Shown in pieces: positions 1 to 12,994 of a stretch of 64,000 bases of DNA. Under the pieces are notes generated by a model. It saw only the letters and a list, made by a program, of their open reading frames with translations, was not told the DNA's origin and made no database searches. Location of the stretch: NCBI GenBank assembly GCA_050084515.1, contig CM114271.1, forward strand, positions 61,690,001-61,754,000, in the 5' to 3' direction. Each line of letters begins with the position of its first letter. Positions within the stretch are counted from its first letter, which is position 1. The DNA comes from Blasia pusilla. Its lineage: Eukaryota; Marchantiophyta; Marchantiopsida; Blasiales. A program made the translations under genes and the position numbers.

Positions 1-155
1 ATGTTTATACAAAATCTTTTTCTTGCTGCCCTAAGAGGGGGGAATTTTGTATTGCTTACTTTAGAAGGAGAAAATTCTTCTTGCTGCCGGGTTGCCACAT
101 GCCCAGCAAAGAGATGAGTGCAAATCAAGAAGACATTCTCCAATAGTGATATAGA
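1..155 (-). mobile_element. Helitron 5' end, cut by the window edge
   Basis: Read on the minus strand from 155, the DNA begins TCTATATCACTATTGGAGAA and continues with the 'cttcttgatttgca' and 'gcaagaa' blocks shared by the small Helitrons elsewhere in this window. The TC start and the TCTATATTATTA-like leader are the usual plant Helitron 5' terminus. The rest of the element lies left of position 1. Confidence 0.6.
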
Positions 156-2479
156 TGAGTGGAATTAACCATAAACTGCGGTATTTAAACTGCTCTACAG
201 TAAGGTCTTCCATAATATCATATTTCTTTATGAGTTTTACATCTTCCCGCGAAAATGCCCATAAAATTTCCTCTTGTATGGGCATTTAATCTTCTCAATT
301 GAGAGAAAACATGATATCTCAAAGTATAGAAGAAAACCGTATTTTCTTCACTTAACAATATGTAGAAAGAAGCCCAATAATTAGTATTAGATGTGGAGCA
401 TGGTTAACTTAGAATTTTCTTTCTTTGTGAACCCATTCAATTACTTTTCAAGATTGTCATAATATCTCTAAAAGTTTGAGAATATTTTATATAAAACAAT
501 ATATAGTTCCCTTTTGTGAATCTCAAGATAACTAGTTAAAATCCCCAAAAGGTACCATATTTTAAAAAAATACTGAGAAAAAATTAAATGATTTACCCCT
601 CACCATAAGCCTCAAGCTAGGGAAAAAATCACTTATTATTTCAAAAAGTTTCTAGAGTCATGATTTTGAAAGATGTCCTTATCTCCCATGCCATCATGAG
701 GACATCTTAAAATAGATCATGTATACATAATCTAGATCTATAGAAAGATCTAGATTATGAAGGTTTCCACCATCGAAAGAAGATTTTTATTCTTCATTTG
801 GCCTCTTATCTTGTGAAGCATCTTCAAATTTTTACATGTATATGAAATTGATGTTTTCATTATCAAAATCATTGCAAAATAGCCATTACTAGAAATGAAT
901 CTACTTTGCAAGTACTTGGAGATGCAACATACTTGCAACTTACTCAAAAGATGCTTACGATGCACATTTGGAAAGTGGACAACTTGCAACACACTCGAAC
1001 ATGGTGTTTTGCATGTGCAATATGTGAGTCGAGAGGGCCATTTTCTTACAATAGCTTGTAGAAGACTCGGAAACCATTCACAATATAGCAAAAAGTACTC
1101 TCTAAGTACACACATTTTTTTGACTTTATTGCAAGTCTGTGGAGAGTAGTAATTTGGGGCTTATGGTGCTCACAAAAGTGCAGGAAACTATGAAGGGTAA
1201 TATAAAGCGCAAATAATTTGAAGAGACAAATAATATCATTTCATCACTAAAAATAAGGTCAAAATTATGACTATGTCATGTATATCAAAATTTGGACGAC
1301 ATCATGAATATTTAATGAACATAAGTGAAATAAAGGCTATCTCTACATTGGAAAAACCACCAATCAGGATAAGGAAAAATCAAGAATTAAATAGAATGTT
1401 GACATTGGATATAAATTCTTGTTGATCATTAATGTATGGACTCTTTAAGAAGATGGGTTCCCAAATCTTCCTTTATTCATGTCATATATTTCTTTTCAAT
1501 ACATGATTACTTTCTCAAATTTTCTCATATTACTAAGATTCATCAATTAGATTGTGTCTAAGAAATTTATAATCACAAAAATATGATGAAGTCTTATCTC
1601 CACTTGTAGCTCACATATACTTGTAGATCATTGGCTGGATGCTCAAATGTTGGTATTAAACCCAACACCTATTCATCCTCGCGTTAGGCCATGGAGGGTG
1701 AGTCGAGTTAAGCGGTGACAAAAGCAAACATCCCACCCAGATTCGAGCACAGAGGCTCTCAATGAATGCCATGTGTGAAGCCTCTAACTTTTTAGTTTTA
1801 GTTTTAGTTTTATTTTTCCACATTAATTCAAAAATTGAATAGAAAAAGGCTTTAGTAATTCTATTAAATTTAATTTTAGAAATAAAATATTTTTGCAAAA
1901 ATGAATTCTCATGAAAAAATTATGAATTTCCTTCAAAATAAATTTCTTTTTCCATAATTTTTAAAATTAAAATTTTTGGAAAAGAAATGACATATTATTT
2001 TGAAAAAAATTAGAAAAAAGAAGAAGTGAAGAGTGAAAATATGGACATGTGCGCGGAAACAGACTTTATGCTCATGCAAAAAAATTGGAGTGCACTTTTC
2101 TCTCTTAATGTAGTCTTGAAGTTTCAATATCCTAACCCTTTTCTCTACAAAGTTGAATGCACTACCTAATGCTCTTCATATTTTTATCAATATTCCTACT
2201 CCCTTTATTCATGTTTTTAGATTTATCAAATTATTTAGTATGATTTTCTCCATCTATATTTCATCATATTTTATTCTCTGCTACTCTTCTACAGGTCTTG
2301 CTAGTTTATTTAACTCTACCTTCACGATTTATCCCCAAAAATCTCAAGACAAACTCATTCATGAATTACTCCTTTAGACAAGAAGATTTTCCAATTTGCC
2401 CTTAGGTCTTGTTGCAATATTTGGATTTATGCTTGTCTCTTCACATCTTGGTCCACTTGTAAGGGATGTTAGATATTAT
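156..2479. other. AT-rich stretch without a recognisable gene
   Basis: Only short open frames of biased composition occur here and none resembles a known protein. The 3' end of the minus-strand Helitron that begins at 7523 should lie in this stretch, but I could not find a convincing GC hairpin followed by CTAG. Confidence 0.5.
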
Positions 2480-5400
2480 TTGATTTGGAATTTTTTTTAG
2501 TTGGATAGATATGACTCATCCCCTCATTCAGAATAGGATCGACGTTGAGGTAAATATGCTCTTGAATACAATATTCAATGAATTTGTGAGAAAAAGTATT
2601 TTTAGTATACAAACTTCCAAAAAATAAAGTTCCCATAAGAAAACATTTATATGTTAAGATTATATACCTATCTAGGAAACCGAGACATAGCGTTTTCATT
2701 TATGTCGTCAACATCTTTAATTTTCAAAGTCAAAATAGCCCTATCTCTAAAAAAATCAATGTCACGGAATCAATTAGGAAAATTTCCATATATCATATCA
2801 ATAAGATCGTATATCTTGTTACTTTTAGTAACAATTTCAGTTCGTAATTGTATAAATTCTTCTCCCAAATGAGAGTGCAAAGGTACACAACCCTCTCCCA
2901 CTTCCAATAACCAATCAGCAAAAGCTTGTTGTTCATTGCGCAAATGACCTTCCAATCTTTGAACTCGCATGTTTGTTTTCAACTTCATGACCTTCACATT
3001 GGACCAAAGAGATGACCTCTTTATGATGGCTTGGATGATTTGAGGCCGATCCCATGACGAACAACATGAAACACTTGACGAAAATCACCACCAAATACCA
3101 TAAGTTTCCCACCAAATGGTATTTATTGTATATCATCTGAAACAACTCCCATAATATCTTGTAGAGTTTGATTTACGGCCTCAAATGCATGACGATGAGC
3201 CATAGGTGCTTCATCCCTTATAATGAGCATTACATCCCGGATTAAGCGCGCTCCATCACTATTGACTGATAAACTACAAACAAAAAACGGAAGTATATTA
3301 GAAGTTGTAATACTTTGACTAATTCAATTTTCTGTATGAACATAATTCAAGCTAGTAAAATGACTAATGGCACTTACTTGCAATGTCTGTCTATTTCAAT
3401 AAAGACTTTACTATCGTCCTTCGAGATTGTTACCAATATTGATTTATAAAGATGGTGGGATGTTATGAGTACAAGGACAATCCTCCTATAAAAATTAGTA
3501 ATGTATTTGCTTTGGTAAACAGGTCTGGTCCATAGTGTGTTGGATCATTATGCCTCAATATGGTTACTTCATAATTAAAGGAATACATCTTAGTTGCAAA
3601 CTCCATTTAACTCACTTGTTTTTCAGTTCATTGATTTTCTTGTGAAAAGTTTATTATGACTTGGAGACGATTTAATCATATGGATGGAAGGATTCTCGTC
3701 GATCACTTTTTGGTGTTGAACCAATGTACGATGTAGGGTAAATTTCCTTGGCTTACGTATATGGCTACCATTCCCAAATTGGAAGTGTTTGAAATAATGG
3801 ACTATAGGGGTGATAACTTTGGGTCATTGACAAAATTGATTTGAGTCCAATAGTATTTAAAAATGGCACTGAGCCTTGAATGAAGCTAATAAGCGCTTCA
3901 TTCAATATTAGCTAGTCCATGGATTATGAGACAATTATGTAATCGCTTCATTATAGTTGATTATAGATTTCCAAAACACTAGATGTGAGGCTTTGTCCCA
4001 CTCTAAATATGAATCATAGGCCAAAATTATATTATCATCATAAATCAAACATGTGCATGAGCTACTAAAATTCCATATCTAATCCTCAAAAATTTTGTAA
4101 AAGATTTATAAGTATATAGGATGTAAAATTTGGAAGTAAAAGATATGAAATTTGGATGGCTTTTTATAATATATTTTGCATACCTTTCTTCCATATCAAA
4201 AAGATGCATTTTAGTTTCCGAAGTATGAAAATGACTTATATGAAATCAATGTCTATTTTCCATTACAACTTAATATATAAAAGGCATAGCAATGATAGTT
4301 ATTCCCTAATAAAATAAAAGTCAATATGTATTGAAAGAATAAAGTCATATTATGTGGATTAGGTGAAATTTTGATACCAATTTGATATCAAAGTTAGCAC
4401 TTTATATTTGGAATTTGAATTGGCATAAAAAATTCACTTATCGAAATTTGTGATGTAGAGATGGTCCACATATAAAACATGCAACGAGAGTGTGCAAACT
4501 TGTTCTATGTGATATAAAGTTTTCATTTCCGTGCATGGACGTACAGAAAGTAGGACATGGAGATTGAAAAAGAGTATTATTATAAAAATCTTTAAATGTA
4601 AAATTCATTTAAAGATTCTCTCTACTCTACCCAAGACGCACACGGAGAAGAGGTTAAACTTGCATTCCTCGATCCACTGTCTGAGTGTAGAAGCTAAGAA
4701 CAACATGTGTTCTTTGGTCAACAAAAAATGTGGGGACATGGGATTAAGGGCTTTATCTTTCTTTAGCGCGTGTGCCATATCTCACCACGACTACTTAATC
4801 TCTTTTAAGATAAAATTGTGATCCCCGACAATGGCGCCAACAATGTTGTACACTCTATGTAATGGTCTGTACATTGATAATTGCAATCTTGTGCTCGAAG
4901 AATATAAGATTCGTTCCGAAAGAAGATCGCTAGATCAGATTTGACTCAAAAGAGAAAAAATCCAAAAAAAAATTAAAAAATTAAATGTCTTCAAGAATAA
5001 CAACCAACGCTTCCCCTAGCACCAATTGATTTTTCTATGGACATATTTTCTCAAGTGAATTAAGATGACATCTTCTTATGAATTGAATGTCAATTCATTG
5101 AGGAAGAACCTCAAAGAGAACACAATGAATAGACGACTCTCCCTACTATCAAAATTAAATGCCTCCTGGCAGGTTACTCTCTATCTAACAAATTTCATAC
5201 ATCCCCCTTCTTGTGTATTCTCTCTCTCTTGTATTCAAAATCATATCCTTCCTCTTTTTGCATACCTTAAAAAATAGGACATACTCTTCCACACATTAGA
5301 ACAAAGAAAGGGAAGATACAAAATTCCATCAAAGATACAAGGGACATCAAAACATATATAAGCTTGAGAGGGTACTCTCTCCAAAGCTTGGATTATTTCT

Positions 5401-7245
5401 GTAACATAATGACATACTTACTAGAATGATGCTATGCACTATGTTGAAGCTTCTTAAATATCGGACTCAATTAAGAAGGTTCTTGAGATACGAAGCGCTT
5501 CTTACTACACATATCTCTTTTAATGTATTTCTTAATACCAAATTTACTCTCTACTTTGCTTCTCCACTGATCCCACATAATCCGATAAACTAATTGTCTT
5601 AAGCTCTCATGAAGATTGATGGGGATCTTGAAGCGTGAATGAGCAGTACGTCCTCAGTCTAAGAATAGAACAACTATTCTTGATGACGCTACGGCCAAAA
5701 CTATACCTCTTGCACTCCTTACACTTGCAAGGAGAAGATTATATAAAAAGGTTTTTCCCGTTCCACCTAGACTGTCGATGAAAAATACTTTTGGAGATGA
5801 TGGAGCATTTGCACATATTTGATCAAGCTCATAATGTATAGCGTCCCAACTAATACTTCATAGTGTGTTGTACGCTATAATAATTGCAAAAAGACGGTGA
5901 AGTGAGGAACCTATACGAATCAAAGAAGCTTCTTCAAAGCAAGAGAAGACTTCCCTATCATCCTCAAGAAGTACCAATTGGATAGCAGCCTCTTTAAAAG
6001 TTGGACATGTTACCCCATGAAGCGTTCTTAAGCATTCATTTGTAGTTGCTTCTCGAACATGATGGGAGGAGTAATCTCAACCAATGACGTTCTCCTTCAC
6101 CCATGAAAAAGTAGAATAATTAGCTTATCCCAATATAGATATACTATTTTTTGAGGTTGGTATATATAAGCAAAATATTTACAAAGGATTTTTTAGTATT
6201 TACCTAGATGAGTAAGGTATAAGTGGCCAATGGTATGACCACAACCATTTATATTTTATATCATACGAGTCCATGTCTTATTACTCCAACAATAATATGA
6301 AGGAAAATCTATATATAGATATTGTTGAGCATTGGAGTCAGATAAATTGGTTGCAAACCATTGGGTCAAGGTTGTCTCTCTTTTTTGTTGCAAAATATCT
6401 TGAGGAGCATCAACTTCATTGAAGTAGAATAATTGTTGCTCTGGAAGATGAACTGCTTATCGCACAATACTTGGAAGTTCAACATGTAGACTAAAATTGA
6501 AAAGACGGCAATATGCCTCCGAAGAAGATATATATCTAGAGAAACTTGTTTCCCAAGTATTAGAGTAAGTATGAATCAAAAATAAAATAGATTGCAACAG
6601 GTTGTATGAATTGCAAAAGAGCAATGAATTGGAGGAATAATACCTTGCATCAAGATACGACATTGTCTCGTCAATTGTGTTGGATGTATTCATATCCTTT
6701 GACAACTTAAATGACACAACATCAGACCCCTTATAAACATATTTGTAAAAGTAGTTGACGGCAGAAACACTACTTGTGATTTCTAAATCAATGTGACAAT
6801 CGAAGAGGGTGCATAACTATGGATTGTAAGGCACAAACCATTGATTATCCAATGAATGTTTGCACTTACTAATTGCCCTCCCATTCTCCAATCTATAAAA
6901 ATATAATAAAAACTTATTAATATCTCATCATATTACAAATATATATACCACATCTATCGTAATAATAAAGACTGTAACCAAAGAAAGTAATCCTTACCTA
7001 CGATAGATCGGATAACCATCTTCTCTTTCTATAGTGCTAGCCGTAAAACCTTGGGGATAGCCTTTTGTATACTTCTTTGTTTCCTTATCCATATAGGGTG
7101 TATTTGGATTTAATGGTCCTCATGGCCCATGAATCATACAATTAGCAATGTTAGAATACAACCTTGGATGGGTAGATTGATCAAGGATTTCAACTGAAAT
7201 GATACAATCATAATCATAATCACGTCATTTTTTATCCTCACGACC
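2480..7245 (-). pseudogene. Helitron Rep/Pif1-like helicase pseudogene
   Basis: Autonomous Helitrons encode a fused rolling-circle replicase and Pif1-family helicase. Minus-strand exons with plausible splice sites can be followed at about 7245-6998, 6892-6644, 6535-6204, 6128-5590 and 3273-2480. Seen in order: a YPIYRR block, a VSAVNYFYKYVYKG block, YLDAR joined across a 109-base intron to YISSSEAYCR, then HGVTCPTFKEA. Next come the Walker A motif FFIDSLGGTGKT (near 5800) and, after about 2.3 kb, LIIRDEAPMAHRHAF (Walker B) and KLMVFGGDFRQV (near 3200-3080). The helitron-type segments FADWLLEVGEG and LIDMIYGNFP follow. In-frame stops, for example in the expected HGPCG block, and the missing N-terminus show it is dead. 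The spliced architecture is the unusual point. Confidence 0.8.
4821..4860 (-). other. LTR/primer-binding-site remnant (tRNA-Asp type)
   Basis: On the minus strand the sequence ends ...GTACAACA, then TTG, then TGGCGCCATTGTCGGGGATC. This resembles the complement of a plant tRNA-Asp 3' end with two differences, a usual primer-binding site for Tat-type Ty3/gypsy elements. The candidate LTR lies at higher plus coordinates, starting TGTTGTACAC near 4844; its far end and a partner LTR were not found. It sits in the gap that splits the Helitron helicase. Confidence 0.4.
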
Positions 7246-7523
7246 GAGGTCAATTACTTCAACGGACCATCCTTCTCCAAGAGATACCTTAAGGACAAAA
7301 ATTTGAAAAAAAAAAAAAAAAAAAAAACAGTTTGAAACTAATGTGGTGCATATCCCGAAACCCTAAAATGCAGCATCTGTGAACACCCTAAAATGGTGGC
7401 GAGAAACATGTGTAAGACGCCGTCAGACCACAAGTACCCGCTGTCTCGAGTTGCTTAAAAGTCCACGTGTGAGGAGATGGAGTGTTTGCACATTGAGAAG
7501 ACATTATGCAATAATAATATAGA

Positions 7524-9411
7524 TGTGTCATTATATGTCTCTTAAAAATACTTTTGATAAAACTAATTGGAATTCATATTTCGTTAGCTAGGGATGGGCA
7601 TCCGTCTTTTACGGGACCTTCCTCCTAGCGTTTAATAAACAACGAATGCTTGTAGGGCCGTAAAAATAATTAAATCGAAAAGGGAAGAAATCGATAAGTC
7701 ACGTTTTCCTAGAACATTTAAAACTCGTGCAAAATATGGCCCTCGAGACTCGAGAGGTTTACAAAAGGGGCCTAAGCCCTTTTGGAAAGAGAAGACACCA
7801 GATGGACGGTGCGTACGCAGTTAGATCGTGGAAATCGAGGGTCAGAATCTGCCGCATGCGCAGAAAGGACAAGGGGGAGACGGAATCCATCGCGGAAGGC
7901 AAAAGCAGTGTCGTCCTTCTCGGAAGACTTGGAGTGGAATCGTCAGTGGACGCGAGTTTTCTCCATTTCATTAATCGATCTGGGTCGAAGCGTCCGTTCA
8001 ATCCGCTCAGAGCTCTCCGCACTCTGCTACTTAGCTTCACTTTCAATCTGTTGGTCAGATCTCTCTCTCTCTCTGTGCGGGACTGCGGAGACGCGATGGG
8101 ATGGTCTCGAGTATTTCGTCGCGGAGTTGAGGGTCCGAGTTCCGCGCACTTGATTTCCTTCTCCGTGAGAGGGTCTGCGGTCTGCAAGCGTTGGGTTTCT
8201 TTCGGAGCCGTCTGCAAGACACCACTCGCATTCACTTTGATCGTTTCAGTCCGATTGTTTACGGATCTCTCTCTCTCTCTCTCTCGGAGCTCTAACTCAG
8301 CAGTCCGTTCAGGTCTTTTCTTGCCTCTCTCTCTCCCTGCGCAGGCTCTATGGTCGCAAGGCTACGACAGGCACTATTTAATGAGTACACTCTCTCTCTC
8401 ACACACACACACCTGTTCATCGTGGATGGTCAATCACAGCTCTCATGGCCCTCTGATCAGTCAGCGTTTCCCTTAGCAGTTGCCTTGAAGTTTGAGAACA
8501 TTCCCACCATGCTACTCTCCACTTAGAATCTATCTATCTGTCTATCTCTCTCACTTATTCATGGAGATCGAAGTTGCAATGACAGTGAGCTAGTCCGGTC
8601 TTGAACCGACTCCATACCGACGGTCAGTCGCCGGAGGCTCCAAGGTACGTAATTCGGACTACCGCTCACCAATCCCCCCAAATACTAAACTCCGTCTGCT
8701 CCCAGTCGCCGACCGACTCGGTCCGCATCCACGCTGCTCTCGTTTGTTCACCCCCGATTGCAACGTCCAATGCGCAGGGCGGATTCCGCTTTCCATGGCC
8801 CGATCAAGCCACAGCTAGATCGCTGCCTCGCTCCAGCGCCGTGCACATTCCCAGTTTCGCTGCGGCGCTCGTCCATCGGCCATAGCTCAACTCTGCAGCT
8901 CTCTAGAGCCGTCGCGTGACCCCGGACCTCTCTCTTTCTTTCTCCATCTTTCTTCCTTCTTTATCGAGGTTTTCTTTCTTACTTTCTTCATCTTTCTTCC
9001 TTCTTTATTGAGGTTTTCTTTCTTGCTTTCGTCCTCGGGGATTGCAATCGAACTTGCAATTGCCGTCACTGTCCGGCGGCGGACTCACTCGATAGATAGA
9101 TAGAACGAACGGAGGCAGAGGTGAGAGGCCCCCAGGGGACGATCGTAATTAGGCCGTCGATCATCATCACGTACGAGACTTGAGAGCCGACGATGATTTC
9201 GATGCCGTCGATCATCATCACGTACCAGGCTTTGAGAGCCGATAATTAGTGTCACTACGGTGCCATAATGATTAAAATGCTCGAGTTAGTTTGGTTATGT
9301 TTTAATATAAGCTTGTATTGCTAATCTAATCTATGTATGGGAGTTGATTTCATAGATTATCACGCCCTCCCTTTACGACGCCCGATGCAACATCTGTATA
9401 AGGTACCGTAA
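7524..9411. other. CT-rich, gene-less block with short tandem duplications
   Basis: Strong CT tracts (about 8055-8080, 8263-8285, 8390-8412, 8930-9030) create long biased open frames in several phases on both strands, but none has a recognisable domain. A 43-base unit is duplicated at about 8935-9025. A 50-base unit containing 'gccgtcgatcatcatcacgt' is duplicated at about 9152-9243. It could be a 5' leader or promoter of a lost gene; I cannot assign it. Confidence 0.4.
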
Positions 9412-9851
9412 CTAGTAAGGTTTGTGAACGATGATGTACGGGAAATAAAAAAGTGTTTGAAGAGTTAATGGATAGCTCTTGAAGGGAAGAGATTAATGAT
9501 GTTGATCATAAATTCTATTTTTTTTTCTTGCTATCCGTAACATGTGAAATATTTTCTTGCTGTCCAATGACCACGTATCAAGTAGAGAGGTGTTTGTAAA
9601 TCAAGAAGGCACTCTCCCATAATAATATAAAAAAGTGTTTGAAGAACTAGTGTATAGCTAGTGCATAGCCAGTGAAGGGAAGAGCTAGTGTATAGCATGT
9701 GATGGGAAGAGATTAAAGATGATGCACATAAATTCAAAATTTTCTTGTTGCTGCTCGTAGTATGTGAAACATGTTTTTGCTGCCCAATTCCCACGTATCA
9801 AGCATCGAAGTGGTTGCAAATCAAAAAGATATTCTCCCATAATAATATAGA
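9412..9851 (-). mobile_element. Tandem dimer of a mini-Helitron
   Basis: Reading the minus strand from 9851: TCTATATTATTATGGGAGAA starts one unit. A second 5'-like unit (tatattattatgggagagtg) begins near 9630 without an intervening 3' end. The pair finishes at 9412 with ...CAAACCTTACTAG followed by T, the Helitron CTAG terminus. The two units share the 'gatttgcaaacacctct', 'ggcagcaagaaaatatttcaca' and 'cttcaaacacttttt' blocks. No coding capacity. Confidence 0.7.
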
Positions 9852-10673
9852 TTGGAGGATGTTAAATTTCTATCTAAAATATTTAAGTCCTCATAAATAG
9901 GAATTAAAAGAAAAATTGATCAAGAAAGTGAATACTTAAAGAGGATCTTAACTAATCATATTTAACTTATACATCAAACTTAATTTATGTTTCTAGTGTA
10001 TAAAATTAATCTAGAGGATCTTACCAAAGTTTCGTGTCAGGCATAAGGCTATTCTCTCTAATATTACTAATTTATGATAGTTCTTTCAGAAATATTTCCA
10101 ACTTTTTTTTCTTTTAAAATTTTTAAAATGATGTATCTTTTATCATTTTACCACAAAAGTAGTGTTGATTTCTTCACAATATTGTACAGTGTAAAACATT
10201 ATTAAATATCCACTTTCTTATATTATCCACTTTACTGCATTAGCCTGCTTATTTAGATGTAAGTTATGTTAGGCATGCAAAAATTAGTGGAATTTTTTAA
10301 TATCATATAACTTTTTGGTAAAACTTTCAAAGTTTCACTTTTGTTTCAGTGGATTCTAATAAATGCCTCATTTGATTTCAATTTGATTGCTCCATGTGGA
10401 ATGGAGATGCCTTTGGTGAGGGATCTTGTTGATATTATTTTGTATTGAAAAGAATAACAAAGGAACAAGTCAGGGAATTTTCAAAAATGAAGAGAAAATA
10501 GTAAATAAATAATGAGCAAATGAGATAAGTATCATAATTAATGGTTATGTTAGGTTTCTAGAAGATGATGTTGAAAATATGGCCTCTTTTAGGATTTATT
10601 CTTCAGAGTATAGTATTGGTTATACGAGAGGGGGATTAGGGGATGTGTGCAGGCATATGCAAATACATTAACA
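9852..10673. other. AT-rich upstream region of the NPF pseudogene
   Basis: No gene or repeat recognised. It would have held the promoter of the transporter; no specific element can be supported. Confidence 0.4.
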
Positions 10674-10834
10674 ATGGAGTTTGCAACACGAAGAGCATTA
10701 CAATTGGAACATGAGGCGAGTTTCAAGCAAGAGTTTGGCCAAACAAGTGATGGGACGGTTGATTATGAGGGCAAACCAGCCAACAAAAGTAATACCGATG
10801 GAAGAATGGCAACTCCCTTCATTTGTTGTAAGTG

Positions 10835-10862
<28 letters not shown>
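10835..10862 (+). repeat. (CT)14 microsatellite
   Basis: A perfect CT run starting seven bases inside intron 1 of the NPF pseudogene, just after its donor GTAAGTG. Confidence 0.95.
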
Positions 10863-10865
<3 letters not shown>

Positions 10866-12808
10866 ATATTAATTAGTTATTAGAGCATATATGCTCCATT
10901 ACATAAAGCGGTGCCATATCTTTTCTCACCACACTCTTGAAAATAAATCCAAACCTACATGTTGAACATCTTGTGATTTTGTTATGATAATTTAATTTTA
11001 GGGCCAGCTTGGAAAATAAATTTTGATGTGGTTAATTAATCCAATATGTAATATATATAATGTCATGGAAAAATCTATCATAGTGAATATACTAGCATAT
11101 TATGTAAGATGATTTGATCCTACGTAGTTTATATTTTCTAGTTAGGTTAGCCATAGTTGTTATCTATCCATGTGTGTTAGTTAAGGTTTTTCATAATCTA
11201 TCTCACATCCACATATTGTGCCTAATTTCTTTTCTAGTTAATTTGGCACTTTTTCCACCTTCTGAAAAAAAAAAAACTCCTGAAAAGATCAAATGGCTTC
11301 TTGTTCAAACTTTGCGAGATCCTTTGAAGAACTTAATTTTATCAATTTTAGGTGTTTAAATTAATTTTTTGAAGAAAATATTTTAGAAATTATGAAAGTA
11401 TTTGGATAAAATTTTCTTCTTCTACCATCAAGGTCTTTTCTACACCACCTTTATGTAGATAGTGAACATGATTTGCATTGATTTCTTAGGAAAATGATAT
11501 TTGAATGCTATAATATGTCATGGATTTTGGAAATTTGGGCGTAATGGACTTTACACAAGCAGCTTGTCATTATCTTTATTTTTATTTAATATGGAGTAAC
11601 TAATAATTAATATAAGCCATTTAAAATTCTTGCTATTATAGATGATATCCACCTAACAATGAAATTTGACATAATGAAATGACTAAGTTTTAAATGGTAA
11701 TCTCATTTAGAAAATTTTGTTCATGAATACAATGACATCTTGTCTGAAGGAGAAAGGCTTGTTATGCGAGGTGGAAAATCGTACATAACCATGATTGAAC
11801 ATTATTGAGGGTATTTTTAAGCTATGATAGTTTTCCCTCCTCCTCTTTAAAGGCGCAAGGGAGAACTTTCTAAAGTTATTTTAGAGAGATTACATTGAAA
11901 CATAGTTAATATAATCTCTAAGTCTTTATCGTAATGCGTTAAGATCTACGGTTATAAACTAGATTAATACATCCTCATTTCACCATCCATATTGAAATCT
12001 TTCTTGGTTTTAATTAATTAATGCTAAGTCCCAAAAAAAATTAGGGTAAGCCTTCTCATTTTCTTAACTTATTTCTTTCTTAATTATACCATGGTAGCAT
12101 AAGTGTTTTCTTGTTGAATAAATCTTGTTGGAATTTTTTCAACGAGAGAAAATTTCTTTCAACTCTACATCAAAGATTAATAGATTATAGGATCCTGTGA
12201 ATGTTTTTAGTCATAGCAATTTCTTATCCAAATGATATCCACTTAAAACGTGTAAGACCCTTTTTGATAACATAATATCATCGTCTCAGGAATAAGGAGT
12301 AGATATTTCCATCGATAAGAAAATTCAAAAAAAATCTTTTAGACTACAAATCCTAGCATCGTCTCATGAAATTTCTTTGAGTTTGACGAATATGGTTCTA
12401 TAAGAGCTTTATTAATCCTAACCTAATATTAAGAACAAAGAATGAGTTTTATGATAAAATTGAATATAATTCAACTATAGCTTAAATCACTCATTCTACC
12501 ATCATCTACAATATGAAATAACATATTGGTTTGTTGCAGGCATAGAAATAATAGAGAAGATGGCTACATCTGGAGCTCAATTTAATCTTGTGACATATTT
12601 GATTAGCAAGGGAATCCCACTCCTTATCGCCTAAAAAATGACAACCAACTTCATAGGTACCTCCTATATTATGGCTCTCTTTGGGGGATTCTTAGCAGAT
12701 ACTTTCTTCGGCCGATTTAAAATTATCGTAAGCTCCTCCGTCATCCATTACAACTTACATTAAGTTGTCTTGCTATTCCCTCTTACATTCCCTTATTCAA
12801 AACATTAA

Positions 12809-12994
12809 GATATATATATATATATATATATATAGTAGTTCCAAAGACACCCTCAAATTTCATAAAGAATCTAGTAAAATGGTGGGTTTTCAGAGTTTTT
12901 ATAGAGTAGTCAAGCAGGTTAAATTCCTGGAGTCGTGTTATCTTACCTCGACCAGAGTCTAAGTTGTCCAATATATATATATATATATATATAG
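12809..12994. repeat. Segment framed by two (TA)n tracts
   Basis: Within intron 2 of the NPF pseudogene, about 135 bases lie between TA runs at about 12810-12834 and 12969-12993. This could be a small element inserted in TA-rich DNA or chance; no inverted repeats beyond the TA runs were seen. Confidence 0.5.

Larger units (their letters stand above)
2480..7523 (-). mobile_element. Degenerate Helitron carrying Rep/helicase remnants
   Basis: The minus strand from 7523 starts TCTATATTATTATTGCATAA, a Helitron 5' terminus of the same type as the mini-Helitrons in this window. Downstream on the same strand lie exons of a Helitron replicase/Pif1-type helicase. The Rep N-terminal part expected between 7523 and 7245 is absent and a poly(A/T) run sits at about 7303-7327. 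The low-coordinate limit is only where recognisable helicase sequence ends; the 3' terminus was not identified. This could be the decayed coding relative of the small non-autonomous elements nearby. Confidence 0.65.

Noticed and set aside
7727-8476. 249-codon open frame in the CT-rich block
   Set aside because: Open frames also exist on the other strand and in other phases over the same DNA. Its Ser/Leu/Arg bias comes from CT repeats and no domain is visible.
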